From Paenibacillus macerans (lineage in GTDB: Bacteria; Bacillota; Bacilli; Paenibacillales; Paenibacillaceae): DNA of 64,000 nt. Position 1 is the first letter of the stretch, and each line of letters begins with the position of its first letter. The position numbers and the translations under genes were made by a program. Positions 55,868 to 64,000 of the stretch are shown piece after piece. The stretch spans positions 806,001-870,000 of the forward strand of contig NZ_JAMBOE010000001.1 in the NCBI RefSeq assembly GCF_023715465.1, given 5' to 3'. A model generated the notes under the pieces. It worked only from the letters and a program-made list of their open reading frames with translations, did not search any database and had not been told where the DNA came from.

Positions 55868-56583
55868 TTACACAAACTGTCTTGTATCGTTATTTTTTCC
55901 TATTCGTCTGCACCGTCTTGAAAACCTGATATTCAGGAACCTCACCAATCCACCAGCAAATAGCACAACGATACTTGAGGCATAACGCTCAAAACCGGCC
56001 AGTCGGATCGCCAGCACAGGTCTGGTCGTAATATCCACGCTGGATTTCAGGAAGAGCACCAGGATCTGGTCACTCTTGTCCAGAAAGGAAGTTTTCTGGA
56101 CAGGGGTGCACGCGTATTTTGCAAACTCTTAATAATGCCCCTCGCCCAGCGAATCCGCTGTTTGATCATGCTTGGAATCGTAGTCGTCGTGTGCCCTGCG
56201 GCTTGAACCTCCTGCGTGGCATACGTAATATATCCTCCTTGCTGCAGTCGGATGCTTGTCTCAAAATCCTCCGTGATGGTGTTCAGCGGGAATCCTCCGA
56301 TATGCACCGTCCCTTGCCGGGAGATCACGGTGTTACTGCCCGTATACGCAACCGCATTGGACGCATTGCGCAGAATATTCACCTCGCGGGAGACGAAGTC
56401 CTGTTCATTCGGGATTCCTTGCTCTGCATACAGATTGAACTGGAACAGATCCGGGTTATAGAAACTTTGCGGTGTCTGAACCAGTCCCAGTTTAAAGGTT
56501 GGATCGATCTCATCCTCACGGCGGAGCCGCCATTCTCCATTTTCCGCTAAACTGATTCGAAAAGTACCCTCCATTTCTACCAT
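55868..56583 (-). pseudogene. Remnant of a GT2 glycosyltransferase (BcsA/hyaluronan-synthase-like)
   Basis: The frame 56583-56047 encodes an inner piece of a cellulose-synthase-type enzyme: GLVQTPQSFYNPDLFQF, AYTGSNTVISRQG, GGFPLNTITEDFETSIRLQQGGY and the Q-x-x-R-W motif in KQRIRWARG. The N-terminal nucleotide-binding part and C-terminal membrane helices are absent, and after SLQNTRAPLSRKLPFW the frame ends in unrelated residues. 55868-56046 (63-codon open frame) may be debris of the same gene. No sensible start or ribosome site is visible. I call it a pseudogene. Confidence 0.75.
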
Positions 56584-56617
56584 AAATGGAGTCGATTGGT
56601 GGTATGCTGATGAGTAA

Positions 56618-56712
56618 CCAAAGCCCCTCCGGATTACGGAGAGGCTTCCTGTGGATGAGTCTTAATCATCTCTATTTATTACTATTTTAGCTCGGGCTCT
56701 ATCTTGAGCCCC
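56618..56712 (-). terminator. Two hairpins after the first exported paralogue
   Basis: GGGCTC/GAGCCC (56694-56699 and 56706-56711) and GCCCCTCCG/CGGAGAGGC (56623-56631 and 56637-56645, one G-T) lie in tandem past the stop at 56745. The second is followed by TTTGG on the minus strand. Confidence 0.6.
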
Positions 56713-56744
56713 TACTAGCTTCAGTCTGAACTAAATTTTTAGAA

Positions 56745-57818
56745 TTAGTTGATTAATATTTTTGGTTGTTCATTTGCAGGCCCTATGATCGTGTTTCCGC
56801 CGAAACTGAGATGCTGACCATACTTCTCTACTATAAAGTCGTTGAACGATCCGTCTGTACCCACTGTGGCAATGACTGAGGGAGCCCCTTTTTTGGTGAA
56901 CGTCATTTGGTCCTTGTCCCATGCATTTGTCCCTCTTGCTCCCTTATATCCTTTCAAATCCAGATTTAGCATCGTTTTTGCATCTCTCGTTGCATTTTTC
57001 ATTAATGTATCCAACGTCAGCTTCTTGATTTTTGCATCTTTCGCTTTTTCTTTCTTTTGGAATTCTTCGTAATTATCTATGCTTTTACCATTACTATGAT
57101 GTACGCCTGCTTGGAGCAGTTCCAGCGTTTGATCCTCAATTGCAAAGCTCACATCCATTGTTTTTGATTTATACTTATATTGATACACATTCGGTTTGCC
57201 ATCAAGGACAAACACACGATCCAACTTAGCCCCCTGCTTGACCTTTCCATCGGTAAGCTTGGATAATACCTGAGCAGCCGTCTTCTGCACGCTTGCCGGG
57301 GCAGCGTCAGGTGCATAATTTACGCCATGTACCTCGCCATTCTCTTCCATATAAACTTGTTTATTTTGTTTGACATTCGATGAGATTGTACCCACCAGGT
57401 AGATTGACTCTGAGATGCTGACATACTTTGGTGTTTCCCCTGGGAACAAAGCTTCCCACGTTTCCTTCAGTTTGGTTTGATATTTCCCACCGTTTAGATC
57501 TTCATAATTGATGTTAATACCGATATTTTCGAGCTTTCCATTCTTTTTATAAGTAATAATATCGTCCTTGAAGTTCTCTCTTTTAAAACTCACAATATCT
57601 TTCATGGCCGTTCCCTGAATTAACGTATACGTATTTCCTGTTAGCTCTTTAAGTTTATCCTGAGCCTGCTGCATCAGCTTCTCCTCAAGCTTAACATCTT
57701 GTGAAGCATTGATATTTACCTTGTTAGGTGCATCTGCCTGAACAGGTGTTTGGCATCCCAGAAGACTTCCTGATAATAAAGCAACCCCGATTATAGGAAA
57801 AATTTTCTTTTTGTTCAT
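56745..57818 (-). CDS. Exported lipoprotein with anti-sigma-like outer domain, paralogue 1
   Basis: 357-aa lipoprotein: signal peptide, lipobox LLGC (Cys22), then a charged soluble body. Parts such as TKLKETWEALFPGE, KLDRVFVLDGKPNVYQYKYKSKTMDVSFAIEDQTLELL, AKTMLNLDLKGY and MTFTKKGAPSV line up with the outer half of the nearby anti-sigma protein. It is roughly three-quarters identical, without gaps, to the gene upstream. The family is not one I recognise. Ribosome site AAAGGAG. It probably is exported, lipid-anchored and shares the operon of the sigma factor or has its own promoter. Function unknown. Confidence 0.75.
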   Translation of the reverse strand: MNKKKIFPIIGVALLSGSLLGCQTPVQADAPNKVNINASQDVKLEEKLMQQAQDKLKELTGNTYTLIQGTAMKDIVSFKRENFKDDIITYKKNGKLENIGININYEDLNGGKYQTKLKETWEALFPGETPKYVSISESIYLVGTISSNVKQNKQVYMEENGEVHGVNYAPDAAPASVQKTAAQVLSKLTDGKVKQGAKLDRVFVLDGKPNVYQYKYKSKTMDVSFAIEDQTLELLQAGVHHSNGKSIDNYEEFQKKEKAKDAKIKKLTLDTLMKNATRDAKTMLNLDLKGYKGARGTNAWDKDQMTFTKKGAPSVIATVGTDGSFNDFIVEKYGQHLSFGGNTIIGPANEQPKILIN

Positions 57819-57897
57819 GTTTATAAACTCCTTTACTTTGCTATCTCATGGTTTTACTGAAATATAAGTTCATCTCCAAGCTGCTTTTCAATACATA

Positions 57898-58971
57898 TCA
57901 GTCAATTAACAATTTGAGTTCTTCATTTGGGGGACCTGCGATGGTCATTCCGTAAAAATCGATTTCTTGATCATACTTATCAATGGTAAAGCTCCTAAAC
58001 GATCCGTCTTTGTTAAATCTAGCACTAACTGAAGGAGCCCCTTCTTTGGTGAACGTCATATGATTCTCGTCCCATGCATTTGTACCTCTTGCTCCCTCAT
58101 ATCCTTTCAAATCCAGATCCAACATCGTTTTTGCGTCTTTCATTGCGTTCTTCATTAAAGTGTCCAATGTCAGCTTCTTAATCTTTGCACTCTTTTCTTT
58201 TTCTCGTTCCTGGAATTCTTCATAACTGTCTACACCCTTACCATCGGAATGATATACATATGCTTGGAGCAGTTCCAGCGTCTGTTCTTCAATGGCAAAG
58301 ATTACATCCATCGTTTTTGATTTATACTTGTATTGATACACATCTGGTTTACCATCGCGGACATACATCCGATCCAACTCAGCACCCTGCTTGACCTTTC
58401 CATCGGTAAGCTTGGAGAATACCTGATCAGCCTTCTTCTGCACGCTTGCTGAGGCATTGTCAGGAGCATAATTTACGCCATAAACCTCGCCATTCTCCTG
58501 CATATAAATTTGCTTATTTTGCATAGCATTCGATGAGATTGTACCCTCATAGTAGATTGACTCTGAGATATTCACATATTTCGGTTCTTCCCCTGGGAAC
58601 AAAGCTGCCCACGTTTCCTTCAGTTTGGTTTGATATTTTCCACCGTTTAAATCTTCATAATTGATTTTAATAATGATTGTTTCGAGCTTTCCATCAGCTT
58701 TATAAGCAATAATATCGTCCTTGAAGTTCTCTCTTTTAAAATGGATAGAATCTTTCGTAGCCGTTCCTTGAATTAACGTATACGTATTTCCTGTCAATTC
58801 TTCAAGTTTTGCCTGAGCCGTTTGCATAAGCGTTTGCTCAGATTTAGCATCTTGCTCAATGTTCACATCCACGTTGTTATACGTATTAGCTTGAATCGGT
58901 GTATCATATCCAAGCAGACTTCCTAATAATAAGGCTACTCCGACGATAGGAAAAATTATTTTTTTGTTCAT
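57898..58971 (-). CDS. Exported paralogue 2, lipobox Cys replaced by Tyr
   Basis: 357-aa protein nearly colinear with paralogue 1. Signal peptide core GVALLLGSLLG is kept, but the next residue is Tyr22, not Cys, so lipid attachment is not expected. The body has TKLKETWAALFPGE, KLTDGKVKQGAELDRMYVRDGKPDVYQYKYKSK and MTFTKEGAPSV. The start is ATG 58971 (AAAGGAG 10 nt upstream, same leader as paralogue 1); the frame to 59010 is rejected. It may be cut by signal peptidase I near QAN or stay as a membrane anchor. Confidence 0.75.
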   Translation of the reverse strand: MNKKIIFPIVGVALLLGSLLGYDTPIQANTYNNVDVNIEQDAKSEQTLMQTAQAKLEELTGNTYTLIQGTATKDSIHFKRENFKDDIIAYKADGKLETIIIKINYEDLNGGKYQTKLKETWAALFPGEEPKYVNISESIYYEGTISSNAMQNKQIYMQENGEVYGVNYAPDNASASVQKKADQVFSKLTDGKVKQGAELDRMYVRDGKPDVYQYKYKSKTMDVIFAIEEQTLELLQAYVYHSDGKGVDSYEEFQEREKEKSAKIKKLTLDTLMKNAMKDAKTMLDLDLKGYEGARGTNAWDENHMTFTKEGAPSVSARFNKDGSFRSFTIDKYDQEIDFYGMTIAGPPNEELKLLID

Positions 58972-59170
58972 ATTAATAAACTCCTTTATTTTTTTATTTT
59001 GCTTACCCACAGCTTTTTAATGGAATGCTTCCGTCACGTTGAAATGAATCTATAGAACAACAGTAGTCATCACCCCCTCTCTCTGCCTTAGACCGGGCAG
59101 CAGCACGTTCAACTTGCCAGGCAGTACAGCTTGAGCCATTTTAATTCAGCCTGATCTCTGCATTCCTTGG

Positions 59171-60232
59171 TTAGTCCGTTCCTTTTTCAGATAGCTGCTT
59201 TAGCTCAATTTTAATTGAATAGATCGTTCTTTTAGAGGTGAATAGCGCAGTCACGTCTGGAGAACCTGCTTTGGTGAAAGTTAATGTATCAAACCGGTAT
59301 TCAAGTTTGGATACGTTATAATCAGCCAAGTCCAAATTCATCCATACTTTAGCTTGTTTCACTGCTTCCTCACGGATCTTGTCCAGCTCAATTGCTTTTG
59401 TTTTCTCGACTAAATCATGATATTTATTCTTATCATTCAATTTATTAAGTTGATCCGACAATGGAAAAGCTACAATCCTTGTGATCTGATTCGTATTTTT
59501 TTGTACATCAATGAGGACAGAACCCTTGTTTGTGTTGTACACGAACTTATACACCGGGTTTTGATTGGGTCTTAGGATCATTCGACTCACTGACCGTTTA
59601 CTTTGTTTAAAATCTCCAATTTTATTAAAAGCTTGGTCCGCTGCATCTTTTGCAGCATCTGGAACCTGCTTTTCTCCAATCGGTTGACTCGCATAATACC
59701 AGTTACCTTGGTCAAATTCGATGGATCTGTTTTCGTTTCGCGCCTCTATGTGAAATGTGTCCTTCTTATATTCGTACATAATCACATCATTAATTCCTTC
59801 TCCCTGGGGAAAAATCTCATTCCAAACCCTTTGCAACTGGCTTTTAAACTCTTGGTCCTCAATGTCATTAAAGCGAATCATCCCCGTATGAAAATACTTA
59901 TTCCCATCCAAATCTCGCGCATAAAGTGTATCCACCTTCTCATTTGGATTTATTTTCATTTCTTTGACAAAAGGATTGATATATTCAAGCAATGATAGCC
60001 GCTCTATAGTTTGAGCCATGACAGGAGTTAGAAACACACAAAAAACAACCAATGCCGCTGCGATGACCCCCACTCTTCTTGTGAAGACTGGCTTTTGTGG
60101 TGGCACGCTTTTTGATTCAAGTTTTTCTACAATCTGTTGACTCACGCTGTGCTCTGGCGTCTCCGTATCCCGAATCATTTGCTCCACCTGGTGAATACTT
60201 ACGGTTTTAGATGGATTTGGTGATCGACGCAT
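59171..60232 (-). CDS. Membrane anti-sigma factor
   Basis: 353-aa single-pass membrane protein that likely holds the neighbouring ECF sigma factor. The cytoplasmic part (about 1-50, SIHQVEQMIRDTE) is followed by one membrane segment (about 52-73, GVIAAALVVFCVFLTPVMA) and a large outer domain (about 75-353). The outer part shares RVWNEIFPQ, NPVYKFVYNTNKGSVLIDVQ, AKVWMNLDLADY and LTFTKAGSPDV with the two exported paralogues. Its ATG overlaps the sigma gene by 26 bp after GGAGG, which points to coupled translation. The anti-sigma role is inferred from this pairing; no known zinc-site motif is seen. Confidence 0.75.
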   Translation of the reverse strand: MRRSPNPSKTVSIHQVEQMIRDTETPEHSVSQQIVEKLESKSVPPQKPVFTRRVGVIAAALVVFCVFLTPVMAQTIERLSLLEYINPFVKEMKINPNEKVDTLYARDLDGNKYFHTGMIRFNDIEDQEFKSQLQRVWNEIFPQGEGINDVIMYEYKKDTFHIEARNENRSIEFDQGNWYYASQPIGEKQVPDAAKDAADQAFNKIGDFKQSKRSVSRMILRPNQNPVYKFVYNTNKGSVLIDVQKNTNQITRIVAFPLSDQLNKLNDKNKYHDLVEKTKAIELDKIREEAVKQAKVWMNLDLADYNVSKLEYRFDTLTFTKAGSPDVTALFTSKRTIYSIKIELKQLSEKGTD

Positions 60233-60794
60233 TCATTGTTCCTCCTTCATTAACTTCCTTCGTCTGTAGTTTTTTGCGAAGGCGTTCATACTTTTTGCGC
60301 ACAGTTGCTGGTTTCATATTCATCATTTCACTAATCTCGTTAAAGTGATATCGATGAATCGCCCGGAGAACTAATATATGTCTCTCTTCGGTAGTCAGTA
60401 AATTTAGAAGATCCTTCAGTGTAGTTTGACTGTCGATTTGCTCAGTCGAGGCCTCAGGCTGATCATATTTATAACGATCTATAAAACGAAGCCACCTTTT
60501 TTTGCCCCTGATTTGATTCAGACTGTAATTGTAGGCAATTTTATACAGCCATGCCGAGAAAGTCATATTTGGACGATACTTATGTATCTGTTCATACACT
60601 CTAATAAATATTTCTTGTAGAGCATCCTCGGCTTCTTCCTTGCTTTTGAGCATATGGTAACAATAGATATACATTGGTTTTTCAAAGTTCCTTATAATTG
60701 ACGCGAAAGCTTCCTTATCACCAAGCTTAGTCCTTTCAATCAGCATCTCAATTTCTTCTGAGTTTGATTTATACTCTCTGTAGTGTCTATCCAA
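60207..60794 (-). CDS. ECF-type RNA polymerase sigma factor
   Basis: 195-aa sigma-70 family factor of the extracytoplasmic-function group. Region 2 is FEKPMYIYCYHMLKSKEEAEDALQEIFIRVYEQIHKYRPNMTFSAWLYKIAYNYSLNQIRGKKR, and region 4 has LLTTEERHILVLRAIHRYHFNEISEMMNMKPATVRKKYERLRKKL. The start is TTG 60794 after a GGAGGGGGG site. The gene is AT-richer than the flanking housekeeping genes. An inverted repeat lies about 90 bp upstream. Confidence 0.88.
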   Translation of the reverse strand: MDRHYREYKSNSEEIEMLIERTKLGDKEAFASIIRNFEKPMYIYCYHMLKSKEEAEDALQEIFIRVYEQIHKYRPNMTFSAWLYKIAYNYSLNQIRGKKRWLRFIDRYKYDQPEASTEQIDSQTTLKDLLNLLTTEERHILVLRAIHRYHFNEISEMMNMKPATVRKKYERLRKKLQTKEVNEGGTMNASITKSI

Positions 60795-60882
60795 AAATCA
60801 TCCCCCCTCCTGCCTACACTCTTAATACACCGATGCAGCTCATTTTGTGACAGCAACATCAAAAATAATACTTGGTAACGAT

Positions 60883-60904
60883 GTGATTCCCTACATTGAA
60901 TCAC
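60883..60904. promoter_or_regulatory. Inverted repeat upstream of the ECF sigma gene
   Basis: GTGATTC (60883-60889) and GAATCAC (60898-60904), perfect 7-bp arms around CCTACATT, 89 bp before the sigma start. It could be a protein-binding site. Apart from this, 60795-61095 shows nothing else I can assign. Confidence 0.4.
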
Positions 60905-61095
60905 AAAGATAAAAGAAGAAAAACACAGCCTATAAAGGAAATAGCACTCTTCCAGATAAACCTTTTCATAACTCAAATAACGAGAGGTTTAAGTATAGAA
61001 GGGTGCTTATATCCCCATACAGATGTGTTTTCCTGTCTTACGATAAGATATGAATACGTTCTAAATTATGAAGCTTTAGCTGCACAAGTGTACTT

Positions 61096-61392
61096 CTACA
61101 TCTTTGCCTGCGGCAGAAATCGAGCCTGCTGCACCGAATAGCTGAGTAAGTAAGTAATAATGCTGCAGCAGCAACCCGAACGGTGCTTTTCCCCAAAACG
61201 TTTTTCTAGAATCACCAGTCCGTTCACTGCTTGGCAGCCGCGGCCTTTCAGAAAAAGCGCCGCAAGATTCAACGCCAAGTACAACAGCACATATAGCACA
61301 AACCAGGGCGATGGCGCCTCCACGGAAAAATAAGCCATGGCGATGACCAGCCCAAGCACCGTCATTTTATTGCCGATGGTCCATAATTCCAT
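61096..61392 (-). pseudogene. Remnant of a sensor histidine kinase (N-terminus only)
   Basis: The start MELWTIGNKMTVLGLVIAMA and the two hydrophobic segments (about 9-24 and 27-47) resemble the beginning of NarL-partner sensor kinases. After about residue 50 the sequence becomes Cys/Ser-rich and unlike a kinase; no H-box or ATPase domain follows. The frame starts 3 bp after the response-regulator remnant, as in an original operon. Confidence 0.55.
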
Positions 61393-61395
61393 GCG

Positions 61396-61614
61396 CTAGC
61401 GGGTCCTCCCCGTCAAATAATAAATGGCGATTTGCGTCCGGTGTTCCAGCCCCGTTTTATTGAGGATCGAGGTAATATAATTGGCCACCGTTCCTTCGGA
61501 AATAAAGATATCTCCCGCGATTTCCCTGTTGGATAACCCTTTGGCACCGAAACGGACCGCATCCACGATGAATTCATCATCGTCAAAAGTCGTTAATATA
61601 AGCGGCTTGGTCAA
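61396..61614 (-). pseudogene. Remnant of a LuxR-type response regulator with inner deletion
   Basis: The piece keeps the end of the receiver domain (LILTTFDDDEFIVDAVRFGAKG) fused directly to the HTH (GLSNREIAGDIFISEGTVAN, SILNKTGLEHRTQIAIYYL). The linker and start of the HTH are missing. The receiver's N-terminal half with the phospho-Asp is also missing; an in-frame stop lies shortly upstream of 61614. Not functional as a regulator. Confidence 0.75.
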
Positions 61615-61681
61615 CTTTTCTTCCGTCAGGATGCGCGTTGCTTATTTTCAATGCCCTTGCTCCTTTTTCGCCCGCTTTATG

Positions 61682-64000
61682 TTACAGTTTGACGGCATCG
61701 CCGCTGTCGAAGAAATACAGCCACTTCTCATCCACCGGCCGGCCCGTAATCTCTTCCACTGCCTGGGCGTACAGCTCCAGCTGAAAACGGTACGAAGCCG
61801 CCAAAGCTTCGACACCGCCGCGGTGATCGAGCACCCGGTCGCTTTTATAATCCAGCAAAAACACCTTGCCGTCCACCGAAAACAGGCAGTCCACGATCCC
61901 CTGGATCAGCACGGTTTCCCCTGCCAGCTGCAGCCCTGCCGCCGCATCGGCCTCCGGATTCCCGGGTTCCAGCCCGCTCAGCTGCGGAGACGCTTCGACA
62001 GCAGGCAAGCCATAGCTGAAGGGCATCTCGCGCTTTATCCAATCGGCCCGCTTGAGCAGTTCGCCAAGCGGGCTGTGGAGCAGCCCGGCGATTTTGGCCG
62101 GATCGATTTCAGCCGCTTGCTCTGCCGTCATGATTTTTCGCGCCACGAGCCGTTCCAATGTAGAACGGACAAGCGCTTCGCCGGAACCGTCTTCGAACGG
62201 CAGATGCTGCATCAGCATGTGGTAGGCCGTCCCCCGTTCGGCCGGCGTAGCCTTACGCTGCTCTATGAAACGCGGACGCCGCAAGTGGAGCCGGAACTCT
62301 ATCTCGTCCTCCGGCGTCTCCCGCTCCTGCCGCAGCTCCGTCTCGGCGAAAACGTCGCGCGCGGTTTCCTCCGGCTGCGTCAGCAGCGACTTCATCTCCG
62401 TCACCGACGTTTTGGCGGAAACCCGGCTGGCTGCGGCGTAAGGGTACGCCCAGTCCAGCCGGGCAGCGACTTCCTGGCGCAGCTTGGCGTCGGCGGGAGT
62501 GGCGGGCTGTACCGCCACCGGCCTGCCGGACAGCAGCGCTTGTAACGCCGAAGCGTCCGGCAAGGCTCCCTCCGGCGCTGACGCTGCCATCGCTAACGCC
62601 GCTTCGGCGCTGCCAGTTTGGGCGATCTCCCGCGAAGGGACAAATGCGATGTTCCATTCGGAAGCGCCGTCCTTGAGCGATACCGGCGCCTGCTCGGGCA
62701 GTCCGGCGAACCGCCGCAGCTCCGCGGCGCTCCGGTGGCGAACGATCGCCGGCCCGATCCAGTCGAGATAGCAGCGGCCCCGCGCCAGCATATAGTCCGG
62801 CAATTGTTCGTCCGCCGCTTCCAGCGCCGCCCCCCATACTTCAACGGCTTTGCGTAAATTTTTTACCGCGGATACGAGCACCAGCTTGTCCTTCGGACGG
62901 GTCAAAGCGACGTACAGCACACGCATCTCCTCCGCCAGCAGCTCCATTTGGGCACGCCGGCGGATGGCCAGATTCGGCAAAGTCGGGTAGCTGACGCGGG
63001 TTTCCGCGTCCACGAATTTCGGGCCGAAGCCCATTTCCTTGTGCATCAGAAAAGGCGCGTTCAAATCCTGGCGGTTGAACATTTTGGACAACCCGGCCAC
63101 AAACACGACCGGAAACTCCAGCCCTTTGCTTTTATGAATCGTCATGATGCGCACCGCGTCGCCCTGCTCCCCGGAAGCCGCTGCCGCGCCAAGATCGCCG
63201 CCGTTTTCCCGCAGCCGTTCGACATACCGCAAAAAGCGGAACAATCCCGGAGCCTGCGCGGAAGCCTCGTATTGCCGCGCCCGGTCCAGCAGGGCCAGCA
63301 AATTGCTTTGCCGCTGTGCTCCTCCCGGCAGCCCATAGGCCCAGTCCAAATATCCGGTCTCGCGGTAAATCACGCGGATAAGGTTGCTGAGATCCCCTTC
63401 CCTGGCTATGTTTCGCCAGTCATTTAACCGCTGCAAAAAACCGTTCAGCTTGTCCGTTAGCTCTTCCTCGCCCGCTTGCTCCAAAGGTGCAGCTCCGCCG
63501 TTGCCGTCCGCAGCGTCCGTTCCCCCGGATGCTCCGGCCCTCGCACGCGCCAGAACGGCTTCATAAAACCTTCCACCCGGAGCAGCAAGCCGGATTTCCG
63601 CCAGTTCCTCCTCCGACAAACCAAACAAGGGCGAGCGCAGTACGGCCGCAAGCGGGATGTCCTGCAGCGGGTTGTCCGCCACCTGCAGCAGGGACAGCAT
63701 CGTTTCCACTTCCGAGGCCTGAAAATAACCCTGACTCAGTTCCCCATACGCCGGGATGCCTTCCAGCCGCAGCTCCTCGATCATCGCCGGCGCCCAGGAT
63801 AACGTCGAACGCAGCAAAATTGCCATATCGCCGTAGCGTACAGGCCGCATGGCCTTCAGCTGCTTATCGTAAATGCGCAGCGGCGCGCCGCCATCGCCCA
63901 GCATGCTGCGGATGCGCGCCGCGATCGCGCGCGCCTCAAGGCGCACCGCTTCCAGCACGGCGGCTTCGTCCTCCACGCCGCCGTCCTCACCGTCCGCCGC
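61682..64000 (-). CDS. addA: Helicase-nuclease subunit AddA, C-terminal part (runs off right edge)
   Basis: C-terminal 772 codons of AddA, the UvrD-like helicase and nuclease subunit that processes double-strand breaks with AddB. Seen are the helicase motifs MAILLRSTLSWAPAMIEELRLEGIPA, AVRIMTIHKSKGLEFPVVFVAGLSK and MRVLYVALTRPKDKLVLV, and the nuclease site QGIVDCLFSVDGKVFLLDYKSDRV (PD-(D/E)XK). The Walker A half lies outside. A Gly/Ala/Asp-rich insert near residue 150 of this piece is unusual but in frame. The region is GC-rich, unlike the island beside it. Confidence 0.93.
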   Translation of the reverse strand, partial: AADGEDGGVEDEAAVLEAVRLEARAIAARIRSMLGDGGAPLRIYDKQLKAMRPVRYGDMAILLRSTLSWAPAMIEELRLEGIPAYGELSQGYFQASEVETMLSLLQVADNPLQDIPLAAVLRSPLFGLSEEELAEIRLAAPGGRFYEAVLARARAGASGGTDAADGNGGAAPLEQAGEEELTDKLNGFLQRLNDWRNIAREGDLSNLIRVIYRETGYLDWAYGLPGGAQRQSNLLALLDRARQYEASAQAPGLFRFLRYVERLRENGGDLGAAAASGEQGDAVRIMTIHKSKGLEFPVVFVAGLSKMFNRQDLNAPFLMHKEMGFGPKFVDAETRVSYPTLPNLAIRRRAQMELLAEEMRVLYVALTRPKDKLVLVSAVKNLRKAVEVWGAALEAADEQLPDYMLARGRCYLDWIGPAIVRHRSAAELRRFAGLPEQAPVSLKDGASEWNIAFVPSREIAQTGSAEAALAMAASAPEGALPDASALQALLSGRPVAVQPATPADAKLRQEVAARLDWAYPYAAASRVSAKTSVTEMKSLLTQPEETARDVFAETELRQERETPEDEIEFRLHLRRPRFIEQRKATPAERGTAYHMLMQHLPFEDGSGEALVRSTLERLVARKIMTAEQAAEIDPAKIAGLLHSPLGELLKRADWIKREMPFSYGLPAVEASPQLSGLEPGNPEADAAAGLQLAGETVLIQGIVDCLFSVDGKVFLLDYKSDRVLDHRGGVEALAASYRFQLELYAQAVEEITGRPVDEKWLYFFDSGDAVKL

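Overview
The window looks like a piece of chromosome from an endospore-forming, low-to-mid-GC Firmicute of the Bacillales, most likely a Paenibacillus-type organism. The reasons are conserved Bacillus-like gene orders (dcw cluster start, yla block, rpoD-dnaG-glyQS-recO-era-cdd-dgkA-ybeY-yqfF-phoH-yqfD-yqfC-yqeY-rpsU block), sporulation genes (spoVD, rsfA, ylaJ, yqfC, yqfD), a bacillithiol gene (bshC), a type B RNase P RNA, strong Shine-Dalgarno sites and frequent TTG/GTG starts. No rRNA, tRNA, CRISPR array, intact transposase or prophage was seen.

Layout. 1-4.7 kb (minus strand) is the start of the division/cell-wall cluster: mraZ, rsmH, ftsL, pbpB and the first 92 codons of spoVD, preceded by an MraZ box. 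5.3-8.3 kb is bshC-ahcY. 8.5-14.2 kb is a complete oligopeptide ABC operon, oppA-B-C-D-F, with a hairpin terminator between oppA and oppB. 14.4-17.3 kb holds a DUF3397-like membrane protein, panE, rsfA and a DUF2626 protein. 17.4-19.7 kb has a secreted coiled-coil protein facing a solute-binding lipoprotein-like gene. 20.2-26.4 kb is the yla block (ylaK PhoH2, ylaJ, ylaL, an LCP enzyme, ylaH, typA). 26.4-35.8 kb contains membrane proteins, two divergent TerC genes, thiI-nifS/iscS, a lytic transglycosylase, small proteins, ypuI and a large S8 protease. 35.8-55.6 kb runs from rnpB through yqfO-trmK, rpoD-dnaG, glyQS with a T-box, recO-yqzL-era-cdd, dgkA-ybeY-pgpH-phoH-yqfD-yqfC to yqeY-rpsU-hit.

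55.8-61.7 kb is an AT-richer accessory island. It holds a truncated glycosyltransferase, an ECF sigma factor with an overlapping membrane anti-sigma factor, two tandem exported proteins whose body resembles the outer domain of that anti-sigma factor, and remnants of a two-component system. The 3' part of addA runs off the right edge.

The non-coding DNA is rich in dispersed repeats. Three families can be recognised: A (about 4.93-5.18 and 48.30-48.52 kb), B with CTAACGGAC units (19.94-20.12, 28.68-28.88, 41.95-42.00 kb) and C, a MITE-like element of about 165 bp with terminal inverted repeats (45.38-45.54 and 54.28-54.45 kb, plus end fragments between mraZ and rsmH). One C copy lies between the promoter and the T-box of glyQS, and another lies where nfeD-floA would be expected. 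The most interesting candidate system is the ECF sigma/anti-sigma/paired sensor-domain protein locus at 56.7-60.8 kb.
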